Below are positions 1 to 7,791 of a DNA stretch of 14,417 nt, one piece after another (position 1 is the first letter of the stretch; each line of letters opens with the position of its first letter). The notes beneath the pieces were generated by a model, which worked only from the letters and a program-made list of their open reading frames with translations, made no database searches and was not told the DNA's origin. This stretch comes from Strigomonas culicis (lineage: Eukaryota; Euglenozoa; Kinetoplastea; Trypanosomatida; Trypanosomatidae), in NCBI GenBank assembly GCA_000482145.1, contig AUXH01000495.1, positions 1-14,417 of the forward strand, given 5' to 3'. A program made the translations under genes and the position numbers.

Positions 1-722
1 AGAGCCGAACACATTAAAAAGAAAAAAAAAGCGAGTGCAGATATAAATAATGCATTTTTTTTTTGGATTTTGAAAGGGTGAGAACAAAAGAGGGGAAAAA
101 AAGATTCTATATGCTGCTAATTAATGTGTGTCTATGTATAAAAGTAGTATATATTTTAAAAAGAAAACAAAGCATGTTCACAACAGATGTAGGAAGTAGA
201 AAAAGGAAAAGAGAAAAAAAAGAAAAAAAAAGAGATTCCTTTTTTTTTTCTTGTTTATCATTCATGTTATTGCTTAGCATCAATAGTATGTATTAGTTTA
301 TTTCGTTTCGTATGATTCTATATGTTCTTTTTTTTTTTTGTATAAGTGCGTGTTATCTCATACAAACACTTTCCAAAAAAAAAAGAATCGAAAAAAAAAA
401 GAGGGGTACAATAATTTCTCTTTCTATTATCTAAAATGCCAAACAACAAAACCAAATAAATAAACAAATAAAGAAAAAAAACAAGAACTAATAACAACAA
501 CAAAGCTCTCACATTTTTTGTTGTTGCTTCTGATTTCTCTTTTTCCTTTATCTCTCAGTTTTTCCTTTTTACCTTTTTACGTTCCCAGTTCCAACGGTCA
601 CTTCACAACACATGGCGACCACAGCACGCCACTATTCCTCACCTGTTCCAGAACAAACACTTTCCTCTCTTTCTCCAAACGCACACAACAGGAGAAAAAA
701 AAAAGAGAAGGAAGCCATATGG
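1..722. other. AT-rich spacer, 3' flank of the carrier gene
   Basis: This stretch has no convincing gene. It is dominated by A and T runs and short GA or CT tracts, and the short reading frames here are low-complexity. The part nearest the carrier stop codon, about 585-680, has a more mixed composition and is probably its 3' UTR. That proximal mixed-composition strip recurs after the stop codons of other genes in the window. No tRNA, snRNA or repeat family is visible. Confidence 0.7.
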
Positions 723-1772
723 TCACTGGTGGAGGCGCTCGTACCGCCGCTCCGCCATCTGCGCGTACATGAACATCGCCAGCTCGAAGGAGTAAATCTG
801 CGTCGCCTTGCTGAGGACGCTGCGCAGCAGCTGCGGCGAGAGGCCCTTGTAGAAGCCGAAGATGCCGTCCTGTCTATAAATGTGGCGCACGGTCGGTCCG
901 ACGCGCGTGAAGTCGTGCTGCCCGGTGTGCTTGTTGACCGTCCGCAGGTGGTTCATGACGACGTTGTACGGGTACGCGATGGAGGTCGCGGTGAGCTTGG
1001 AGAACATGGTGAGCCCCACCATCGCCATGCTCGTCCACCAGAAGCTCTTCATGGTGCTGGTGCTGCTGCCCGCGTTCGTGGTGAGGTCGGTCCCGCCGGC
1101 CGGGCGGCGCGGCGCCGCCGCGAAGGAGCCCTCCTCCGTCGTGCGCCGCAGCAGCTCGAAGATGGACCAGAAGAGGCCTTCCTCCACAATGCGGCCGCAG
1201 ACATTCGTGACGGTGCCGCGGTAGAAGCCGCGCGCGCCCTCGCGGCGGTAGACCTGCGCCGCGACCTCGCGAATTGTCAGCTTGTCATCGACCTGCACCC
1301 GCGTGCGGACGACAAAGAGCGGCGCGAGCGTCAAGTTCGTCGTCGCGACGGCGCCGAACGCGCAGCACAGCGGCAGCACCGCCTCGGGGATCACCGCGAG
1401 CGGCTGCGGCCCGGCGCCGGGCGCGCGGTGGCGGTGGCCGGAGCTGTACGGCTCGAGCGTGTTCTTCAGGAAGCGGTAGGTCGGCAGGTAGACCGCGTTG
1501 GAGGGCATACTCGCGAGGATATTCGCACCGAGCCCGCGGCTGAAGGCGTGCCACAGCCCCTCCTGCGTCAGCTCGCGGATTGTCTGCAGCAGCGTGTTCT
1601 GCGCCTGCCCGGTTGCGTGGCGGCCCGCCGACAGCCGCACCCGCACGGTGTCCAGGGGGTTGATCACACACGTGCTGCACACGCCCGCTAAGCCGCCCGC
1701 GAAGACGGAGGCAACATTGCTGCGATTGTCGTTCTTGGCGTAGCCGGGCGACGTGGAGACGGAGACTGACAT
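723..1772 (-). CDS. mitochondrial carrier family (SLC25) transporter
   Basis: This 349-residue protein is a six-helix solute carrier of the inner mitochondrial membrane, and its length is typical of the family. Three homologous repeats are visible. Repeat 1 (about 20-110) has the canonical PLDTVRVRL at 39-47, followed by a second-helix block beginning SRGLGANIL. Repeat 2 (about 130-210) has PLFVVRTRVQ at 151-160, then GFYRG. Repeat 3 (about 245-340) has YPYNVVMNHL at 267-276, then GFYKG. The aromatic residue replacing the acidic one in repeat 2, and the repeat-1 pattern RGLGxN...PSxAVYxxxY, resemble the folate/pyrimidine-nucleotide carrier branch. That assignment is inference and the substrate is unknown. 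The start at 1772 is the first ATG on the sense strand after the likely splice acceptor near 1967. The linker before repeat 3 (about 212-240) is longer and of lower complexity than usual. The neighbouring genes give no functional hint. Confidence 0.93.
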   Translation of the reverse strand: MSVSVSTSPGYAKNDNRSNVASVFAGGLAGVCSTCVINPLDTVRVRLSAGRHATGQAQNTLLQTIRELTQEGLWHAFSRGLGANILASMPSNAVYLPTYRFLKNTLEPYSSGHRHRAPGAGPQPLAVIPEAVLPLCCAFGAVATTNLTLAPLFVVRTRVQVDDKLTIREVAAQVYRREGARGFYRGTVTNVCGRIVEEGLFWSIFELLRRTTEEGSFAAAPRRPAGGTDLTTNAGSSTSTMKSFWWTSMAMVGLTMFSKLTATSIAYPYNVVMNHLRTVNKHTGQHDFTRVGPTVRHIYRQDGIFGFYKGLSPQLLRSVLSKATQIYSFELAMFMYAQMAERRYERLHQ

Positions 1773-2441
1773 GATAGACTTTATTTCTTTTTTTTTCCCT
1801 TTAAACAATTTATGTCTTTTATGTGTTGTTCTGTGTTACTGCGGTCGCCTAATAGCAAATAGGATTTTTGCGTCTGCGAGCGAGAAGAACAAACTTATGA
1901 TGAAACGGTTAGTATCTATAAAAGTGTGAATGGCACAGATTTTTTTATATTTCGACTGAAAGTACTCTTTTTTTTTTCAGAAAAAAATAAATAAATGAGA
2001 AATCAAGCGAAAAGAAAGAAAGGAAAATAAAAAAGTACTCTATTATTTAGTGTATCTTACCATTGTGTGCGTATAAGAAGAGAGATAGCGAGAGACAAAC
2101 AGAAAGATAATACAGTTCACACGTGTGAGTATCATTGCGGTTTTTAATCAGTTCGGTACATCACTTCCAGGAAACAGAAAGAGTACCACCATTTCATTTA
2201 TAACATGCATCCTTGAAGAAGAATAAAAAAAATATAGTATTATTATTATTACTCGAAGTTTAATTGTCGATTTAAGTTACAGTGTTTAATGAGGAACAAA
2301 ACCAAAAAAAAAATAAGTAAAACCGAAGAGGAAAAAACAAAACAAAACAAAATAACTAATTGTAAAGGTCCAGAAGCAACCATTGACCTGATGCACACCC
2401 TACGCACGCCGCAGAAGACTCCATATATATTAGAGATTTGT
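1773..2441. other. intergenic spacer between helicase and carrier genes
   Basis: This AT-rich spacer should hold the 3' UTR of the helicase gene and the 5' UTR of the carrier gene. The strip next to the helicase stop (about 2360-2441) is mixed in composition, and the rest is AT-rich. CU-rich tracts on the sense strand lie at about 2110-2070 and 2035-1990. No reading frame of coding composition is present. Confidence 0.75.
1967..1968 (-). promoter_or_regulatory. candidate spliced-leader acceptor AG for the carrier gene
   Basis: This is the first AG on the minus strand after the CU-rich tract at 2035-1990. It would give a leader of about 195 nt in which the first ATG is the annotated start at 1772. 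The position is inferred from the general trypanosomatid rule of a polypyrimidine tract followed by AG. A second AG lies two bases further on. Confidence 0.35.
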
Positions 2442-5228
2442 TTAGTGGCGCTTGACCTTCTTCGCGTGGCGCGACTTCTTGTTCCGCTTCTTGCCGTCGC
2501 CGTGCTTGAAGGGCGCCTTTCCGGCGCGCTCGCGGCTCTCGGCGCGCTTCTCCTTTCGTGCCTCGCGCACCTTGCGTTGCTTCATCTTCTTGACCACGCC
2601 GGCCTGCAGCTTCTTCTGCGACTTCTGCATCATCTCTTTGCGCTTCTGCCGCACCGCCTCCCGCTCCTTCGCGCGCGTGGCGCGGACCCGCCCCTTCTGT
2701 TCCTTCGACACCCGCAGCAGCTGCGTTTCCTCGCGCTCGAGTGCGCTGAGCTCGTTCTGGAAGTAGTTCATCGTCGTCGTCGCGGCCTTGTCCTGCCGCT
2801 GCTTCGCCGCCTTGTCGCGCCGCCGCTGCTCCTCGTGGCTCAGGAACCACTGGTGCTTCGGCGCCGGCATCAGCGTCTGCAGGAAACCGCCGTCGGCTGC
2901 GCCCTCCGCCGCCTTGGGCCGCGCCTTGCCGCCGCGCCCCTGCAGCAGCGACAGCGACCGCGCGTAGCGCTTCTCCGCGTCGTTGATCTTCTCCTCCAGC
3001 TCCTCCGCCGCGAGGTGCTCGCGCACCTGCGGGAACACCTCGTCGATCGCCGCGCGGGCTTCCTGGAGGTCGGCCGCCGCGATGTCGCGCCGCTTCACGG
3101 AGGCGAGCGTGCGCGCAGCCGCCGGCGGCACCGCCTCGCCGTCCGGCTGCGGCTCCGCGGCGGCCGCGGCCGCGGCCGCGTTCTCCGACTCGTTCGCGCT
3201 GCGCACGCCGCTGATGGTGAGGATCTTCTTCATCATGGGCGCGTCCTCCTGTTCGTAGACGAGCGAGATGGCGGTGCCGCTGCCGCCGATGCGCGCCGTG
3301 CGGCCGACGCGGTGGATGTACGCGGTCAGCGTCGGGGGCAGGTCGAAGTTCACGACGACCTGCACGTCGGCGATGTCCAGCCCGCGCGACGCGACGTCCG
3401 TCGTGATGAGGTAGTTGCACGCGGCCGGTACGCCGTCGTCCGCCGCGGCGGTGGCGGCGGCCGCGGCCCCCTCCGCGGGGAGGGGCCGCGTGAAGGCCTG
3501 TAGCGCGCGGAAGCGCTCCTCCTGCGTCTGGTTGCCCTGGACCTCGACGGCGGGCAGCCCCAGCAGGTGGAACAGCAGGCAGAGCCGATGCACCGTGCTC
3601 TTGTAGCGGCAGAAGATGATCGTCTTCTCGTGCGTCACGTAGCGGCGGCAGAGCGCGACGAGGTAGCGCGCCTTCACCTGCGAGATGTGCACCTGGCGGC
3701 CCTGCAGCGCCACCGGCAGCGCCGGCGCCGCGGCGCTGTTGCTGCTGTGGTCGGCGGCCGCCGCGCCGCGCCGCCGCTTGCTGCCGGCGCCGTCCGGCTT
3801 CGCGGGTGCGTCGGTCTCCGCCGCCGGCGGCGGCGGCGCCTCCGCCGCCTCCTCCTCCGCCGTCGGCAGCACGACGCGCACGAACTGCTGCCGCAGGTTC
3901 GACTGCAGCGCGACGTGGCCAATGTCGATGTTGACCGGGTGCACCAGGTAGTGCTCCGCGAAGCGGTCGACGTCGTCCGTCATGGTGGCGCTGAACATGC
4001 ACACCTGAACGGTGGACGGCGCGCCGCTGCCGCGCGGCCGCGGCGCCTCGGCCTCCGCGTCGTCGACCTGCTGGATCGTGTTGAGGATCTCGCGCACCTG
4101 CTCCTGCATCGGGTCCGTCAGAAGCTTGTCGCACTCGTCCAGCACGACGAGCTCCACCCCCGAGAGGTCCAGCCCCTTCTGGTGCGCGGCCGCGCTCGCC
4201 TTGTTGCGGTTCACGAGGTTGTGCCCCTTGTAGTTGTACAGGAAGTCGACGAGGCGCCCGGGCGTCGCGATGAGCACGTCCGGCACCGCGTCCAGCGCCG
4301 CCTCCTGCCGCGCGGCCGCGACGCCGCCGATGGCGAGCGCGACCTGCAGCGCGCGCTCGCGCTGCTCCGTCTGCGCGTCGGGGGCGGGGGTGCGGCGCCG
4401 CTTTTTCTGCGTCTGCAGCTCCTCCGACGGCACCGGCACCGCGTCGCGCATCTGCGCCTCCTGGAAGGCGAGCAGCGCGCGCAGCATGCCCTCGCACTGC
4501 ACCCCGAGCTCGCGCGTCGGGACGAGCACCAGCGCGCGGATGTAGCGCCGGCGCGCGGGGGCGGCCTCCATGCCGAAGAAGGCGGCGCGGTGGCGGCCGG
4601 CGCCCGCGCGGCGCGGCGCGGCGGTCAGCAACCGGTGCAGGACCGGCAGCAGGTACGCGGCGGTCTTGCCACTGCCGGTCACCGCGCGCACGCACACGTC
4701 GCGGCCCTCCAGCATCGCCGGCACCGCGCGCACCTGCACCGGCGTGGGTGCGAAGTAGTAGGTGCTGCTGAAGCTGCCGGTCGCGAGCGCGTTCGTGCTG
4801 TTGCGGCGCGTCTCGTTGTCCATCGTGTGGTGCAGGTGCTGGATCGCGCGCAGCACGGTCTTGCAGAGCCCCAGCTCGAGCCACGACGTCGCGTCCTGCG
4901 TCTGGCGGCTGCCGGCGTGCTGCGGCGTCGGCAGGCTCTCGCCCGGCAGCGCGCCGCCGGCCGCCACCGCGCCTGCGCGGCCGCGCGGGCCGCCGGCGGC
5001 CTTCGCACCGGTGAGGTCGCCGAAGAAGGAGGCGCTGTCGTCCGCCAGCTCCAGCTGCTGGTCCGGGACGGGCTCCGCCGCCATCGCCGCCGCAACAGGA
5101 GCTGCTGTCGGGCGGTGGTGCGGCGCACCCGCACGGGCGGGCCGCCGCGTGGCCGCCTGCTGCCGCCGCTGCTGCTTCTGGTGCTGCTGCTGCTGGTAGG
5201 CACGGCGCGTCGTGCTGCCACTCTTCAT
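2442..5228 (-). CDS. DEAD-box ATP-dependent RNA helicase, probably Drs1/DDX27-like
   Basis: This 928-residue protein is an ATP-dependent RNA helicase with every core motif in order: Q motif FAPTPVQ at 159-165, motif I AVTGSGKT at 182-189, PTREL at 237-241, TPGR at 322-325, motif II DECD at 364-367, SAT at 413-415, IIFCR at 537-541, TTDVASRGLD at 609-618, and HRVGRTAR at 639-646. The C-terminal tail matches the Drs1/DDX27 layout of an acidic-basic helix (about 720-765), then PKHQWF at 790-795, then a lysine/arginine-rich coiled tail to the end. Drs1 relatives act in the nucleolus in 60S ribosomal subunit maturation. That subfamily call is inference. Oddities are the cysteine in DECD, a Q-rich N-terminus (11-24), and Ala/Pro-rich inserts at about 455-505 and 585-600. 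The ATG at 5228 is the first after the likely acceptor at 5308. The frame is extremely GC-rich and throws long shadow frames on both strands. Confidence 0.95.
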   Translation of the reverse strand: MKSGSTTRRAYQQQQHQKQQRRQQAATRRPARAGAPHHRPTAAPVAAAMAAEPVPDQQLELADDSASFFGDLTGAKAAGGPRGRAGAVAAGGALPGESLPTPQHAGSRQTQDATSWLELGLCKTVLRAIQHLHHTMDNETRRNSTNALATGSFSSTYYFAPTPVQVRAVPAMLEGRDVCVRAVTGSGKTAAYLLPVLHRLLTAAPRRAGAGRHRAAFFGMEAAPARRRYIRALVLVPTRELGVQCEGMLRALLAFQEAQMRDAVPVPSEELQTQKKRRRTPAPDAQTEQRERALQVALAIGGVAAARQEAALDAVPDVLIATPGRLVDFLYNYKGHNLVNRNKASAAAHQKGLDLSGVELVVLDECDKLLTDPMQEQVREILNTIQQVDDAEAEAPRPRGSGAPSTVQVCMFSATMTDDVDRFAEHYLVHPVNIDIGHVALQSNLRQQFVRVVLPTAEEEAAEAPPPPAAETDAPAKPDGAGSKRRRGAAAADHSSNSAAAPALPVALQGRQVHISQVKARYLVALCRRYVTHEKTIIFCRYKSTVHRLCLLFHLLGLPAVEVQGNQTQEERFRALQAFTRPLPAEGAAAAATAAADDGVPAACNYLITTDVASRGLDIADVQVVVNFDLPPTLTAYIHRVGRTARIGGSGTAISLVYEQEDAPMMKKILTISGVRSANESENAAAAAAAAEPQPDGEAVPPAAARTLASVKRRDIAAADLQEARAAIDEVFPQVREHLAAEELEEKINDAEKRYARSLSLLQGRGGKARPKAAEGAADGGFLQTLMPAPKHQWFLSHEEQRRRDKAAKQRQDKAATTTMNYFQNELSALEREETQLLRVSKEQKGRVRATRAKEREAVRQKRKEMMQKSQKKLQAGVVKKMKQRKVREARKEKRAESRERAGKAPFKHGDGKKRNKKSRHAKKVKRH

Positions 5229-5827
5229 GTCGGTGGGATGATAAGGACGAGTACGGTTAAGGCGGGATAAACTCTTTTTTTCTTGTTTACTATTTTACTT
5301 TTCCGTTCTTTTGCATAAAAAAAAAGAAAAAATAACAAAAAGAGAGAAGTGGAGCAGTCATGTGTGGAGAGATGACATTTTTTTTTTTTTGAGAGCGGTG
5401 AAATAGATACTGTGCTTTTATTCCGCAACAAAAAAATAAGTGAATAAACAGTTTTGCTGTTTTTTTTTGTGTGTTTCTTTTTGTTTGCGTAGATGCTGAA
5501 AGATACTGTACTTAGAAGAGAAAAACGAGGACCATTGTAGTAATGATAATAAGAGTTTTTTTTCCAGGATAGTTTTCTTTTTTCTTTTTTTTCCCTTTCC
5601 TTCCGTTTCCCTTTTTACGATTTAACACCATACCACAAACAATATGCAAAGAAATAAAAATAAAGGAATAGAGTCGTATTTAGACTTGGCCTGATTTTTT
5701 TTTCACAATGTGGTTCCACTATTCTCTCTTTCTCAAGGCATGCATAGTCTACAAGCGACGATCTGATGGTCCAAACGGCGGTGTATCACTCATAGAAGGC
5801 AGAGCACATGTTTACTTGTGTGCCTAT
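5229..5827. other. intergenic spacer between CaaX-protein and helicase genes
   Basis: This AT-rich spacer holds the 3' UTR of the orphan CaaX protein gene and the helicase leader. Bases 5735-5827, just after the stop, are mixed in composition. Reading through that stop in frame meets another stop after 13 codons, so the strip is probably 3' UTR. A polypyrimidine run on the plus strand at 5570-5620 is purine on the sense strand and so is not a splice signal for these genes. Confidence 0.7.
5308..5309 (-). promoter_or_regulatory. candidate spliced-leader acceptor AG for the helicase gene
   Basis: On the minus strand a CU-rich tract at about 5355-5320 precedes this AG. The predicted leader is about 79 nt with no ATG before the annotated start at 5228, which supports that start. 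Further AGs lie closer to the start, for example near 5298. Confidence 0.4.
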
Positions 5828-6679
5828 TCACATCACCACACACGGCGTCATATACCTCTTAATAAACAACACTATGTCATCCTTTAGCCGATCCTTCAGC
5901 TCGGATGGCCCACAGCCAAACTGCACACATGTCACCTCCGTGAGCCGCTTCTGGAAGGGATTCAAGAAGGTGGACGCGTCTTTGAGGACCTTCAAGTAGT
6001 GAGGAAGTGTCGTTCTATACGCAGAGAACAACCCCTCCATTAACACACCGCCGCACAGCAGGAACCAGCTCCATCCCACGGTCGGAGGTGTAAGGGGCGT
6101 TGCTACTGCTGCGGCACCCAGAACGTAACCACCTCTCCTTGCGCCTAACGTTGTTCGGAGCCAACGTGCCCCACTGGGGTGCGCCAGTGCCAACGCGAAG
6201 TGTTGACTGTTGCACATCCATTCATCATATGGAGTGTGCTCAAAGTCCATCGCTACCAACATTTCCGCGAGCCATACAAAGTAGAGGGGCTCCACAAACA
6301 GTGTTTTCTGTTCATCCACGTCCTCTCTTTGCTCCGCTGTGAATGCCACCCCAGTGCTCTCCAAGTGCACCCACGTGGCCTCGCATCTAGCCAGCTTGGG
6401 CCACAGGGCGCCCCATAGGCGCGGGCAGAGATCCTTGGCCATCTTACCGGCGTACGCTTTCCGTAGGCGTTCTTCCTTTTCTTCGCTTTCTAACGCTTCT
6501 TTCATATCGGGGTTCGACCGCTTCACGGTGCGGGTGGCGTTCTTCATGCAATCGGAGAGCAGCTCCATCTCCGCTATGGTGTCACTTAGACACCTCTCTA
6601 GCTTGTTTTGAGAGCATATCTGTATTTCGCAATGCGCAAACGGGCGATATCGTATACCAACGCTTTGCGTAGCGCCCAT
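5828..6679 (-). CDS. orphan protein with N-myristoylation and CaaX farnesylation signals
   Basis: I do not recognise the family of this 283-residue protein. The N-terminus MGATQSV fits the N-myristoyltransferase consensus, with Gly2, small residues at 3-4 and Ser6. The C-terminus ends in CVVM (280-283), a textbook CaaX box. Methionine as X favours farnesyltransferase, including the trypanosomatid enzyme. If both modifications occur, the protein is anchored to membrane at both ends. Residues 58-80 form a charged, probably helical segment rich in E and K/R. Residues 184-219 are hydrophobic (Gly/Ala-rich, then WSWFLL) and could insert in or lie on a membrane. There is no signal peptide and no catalytic motif that I can name. 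Codon use is less GC-biased than in the neighbours. The ATG at 6679 overlaps the myristoylation signal exactly, which supports the start. Confidence 0.85.
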   Translation of the reverse strand: MGATQSVGIRYRPFAHCEIQICSQNKLERCLSDTIAEMELLSDCMKNATRTVKRSNPDMKEALESEEKEERLRKAYAGKMAKDLCPRLWGALWPKLARCEATWVHLESTGVAFTAEQREDVDEQKTLFVEPLYFVWLAEMLVAMDFEHTPYDEWMCNSQHFALALAHPSGARWLRTTLGARRGGYVLGAAAVATPLTPPTVGWSWFLLCGGVLMEGLFSAYRTTLPHYLKVLKDASTFLNPFQKRLTEVTCVQFGCGPSELKDRLKDDIVLFIKRYMTPCVVM

Positions 6680-6751
6680 ATCGTTAGGCGAATAATAATA
6701 GTATTAATAGTAATATAAATGGAAAAAAATAATAAAAAAAGAAATGTGCCA

Positions 6752-6753
6752 CT
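6752..6753 (-). promoter_or_regulatory. candidate spliced-leader acceptor AG for the CaaX-protein gene
   Basis: A broken CU-rich tract on the minus strand, from about 6812 to 6755, precedes this AG. Splicing here leaves a 72-nt leader with no ATG before 6679. An earlier AG at 6786-6785, right after the best CU tract, would instead include a 7-codon upstream ORF beginning at 6777. Confidence 0.35.
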
Positions 6754-7120
6754 TCAACAAAGAAGTGAGAAATGCATGAGAAGGCTCAGCAACGACGAAG
6801 AGGAGAGAAGAAGCATATACATGTATATTTACGCAACAAAACATCATCATCCGGATTCACTGAAGAACACTAATCTATAGATGAAGGTGGAGATACATAT
6901 ATATTTTTCTTTTCACTATAACATCGGAAAATTATTTTTTCTCATTTTTTGAGCCTCTCTAGTTCTTCTCTATTTCTTTTACTATTCGATTTGCAGGTTA
7001 AAGAAAAGGGAGTTGAACAGTTTTCTTTTTGTTTTAAGAAAGTAATTTTTTTTTTGATCTGTGTTTTTCTTTCCTTTATGCGTTGAGAACACCCCAACTG
7101 GAAATAAAAAACAGATCTTT

Positions 7121-7138
7121 GTAATAATAATAATAATA
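7121..7138 (-). repeat. AUU microsatellite on the sense strand
   Basis: The plus strand carries consecutive AAT triplets, so the transcribed minus-strand RNA has an AUU-repeat run. It lies in the long spacer downstream of the CCCH zinc-finger gene. AUU repeats are a known binding element for trypanosome ZC3H11, but a role here is only a suggestion. Confidence 0.6.
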
Positions 7139-7647
7139 GTATTTTTTTCCTTTTAAATAATTAAAACGCAAAAAAAAGAAGAGATAAAGGAAAATGTGTG
7201 TTTCCCTTTCTTCTCTTTTTTTTTTTTGGTATTTACTATTTAACATCAACAGCACAAAAAAAAAAACTTTTATTATTGCATGAAGTTTAGTGTCACACAT
7301 CACGTTTCACAACTTTTTCTTCCTCCTTTCTTTCTTTTTTTTTTCTTATTTTTCCCTCTCCGTTAGAAAAACACGTTAATGTGGTTTCAAATGTCGTTAT
7401 CAGAGCATTTGGAAGTTAAGCCATGAACGTTCTAAAGGAAAGAAAAAAACAAAAAAGAAATCAAAAAAGAAAAAAAGTTAATTCCTTTTCCTTTTCTTTT
7501 TAGTACTTACGTGTGTAGTATTCTGTTCACTGTTTCTCTTTTGCACTTTCTTTTGTTTATTCAGCCTTGTATTTAATGTTTTTTTTCTTTCTCTCTTTCC
7601 ATAATATTATTTATCTATTAGTATAATCATCTTTTTTTCTCTATGTT

Positions 7648-7770
7648 TACCTGTGCCACCGACGAAACAACGCATGGCCGCAGCACAAAAAAGGACACCC
7701 AGCCTTGCCTGCCACCTGCCGTTTCGACCGCAACACATGCATACACAACGACATCAACCATAAAAAGAGA
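7648..7770 (-). other. GC islet inside an AT-rich spacer
   Basis: About 120 bases of mixed to GC-rich sequence interrupt an otherwise AT-rich desert. On the minus strand a short frame from the ATG at about 7740 encodes MHVLRSKRQVAGKAGCPFLC and eleven more residues before a stop at about 7646. The longer frame overlapping it is low-complexity outside this patch. A 6-bp inverted repeat (CGAAAC at 7663, GTTTCG at 7721) brackets its core. It could be a small protein, a structured RNA, a 3' UTR element or a decayed gene. None of these is proven. Confidence 0.3.
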
Positions 7771-7791
7771 AATAATAATAATATAATAATA
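7771..7791 (-). repeat. second AUU-rich cluster on the sense strand
   Basis: The plus strand has AAT repeats broken by one extra AT, so sense RNA carries AUU-type repeats. A shorter AAT run follows at 7864-7875. These clusters lie beside the GC islet and the G-run at 7819-7836. Confidence 0.55.

Noticed and set aside
612..1691. 359-codon plus-strand reading frame over the carrier gene
   Set aside because: It is Arg/Ala/Val-rich antisense shadow of a GC-rich gene. The opposite strand carries three clear carrier repeats.
1773..1808. N-terminal extension of the carrier to 1808
   Set aside because: The codon at 1808-1806 is TTG, not ATG, and the added residues are a lysine-rich translation of AT-rich leader. 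The first real ATG is at 1772.
2356..4884. 842-codon minus-strand frame overlapping the helicase
   Set aside because: It is an Ala/Arg/Gly-rich out-of-frame shadow without domain motifs; long because stop codons are rare in GC-rich DNA.
3567..5270. 567-codon plus-strand frame over the helicase gene
   Set aside because: It is an antisense shadow of low complexity (Arg/Leu/Val/His) with no motif, while the minus frame has all DEAD-box motifs.
7718..7735. tRNA B-box-like GTTTCGACC
   Set aside because: The flanking bases do not form a T-arm stem and no A box or acceptor stem is found.
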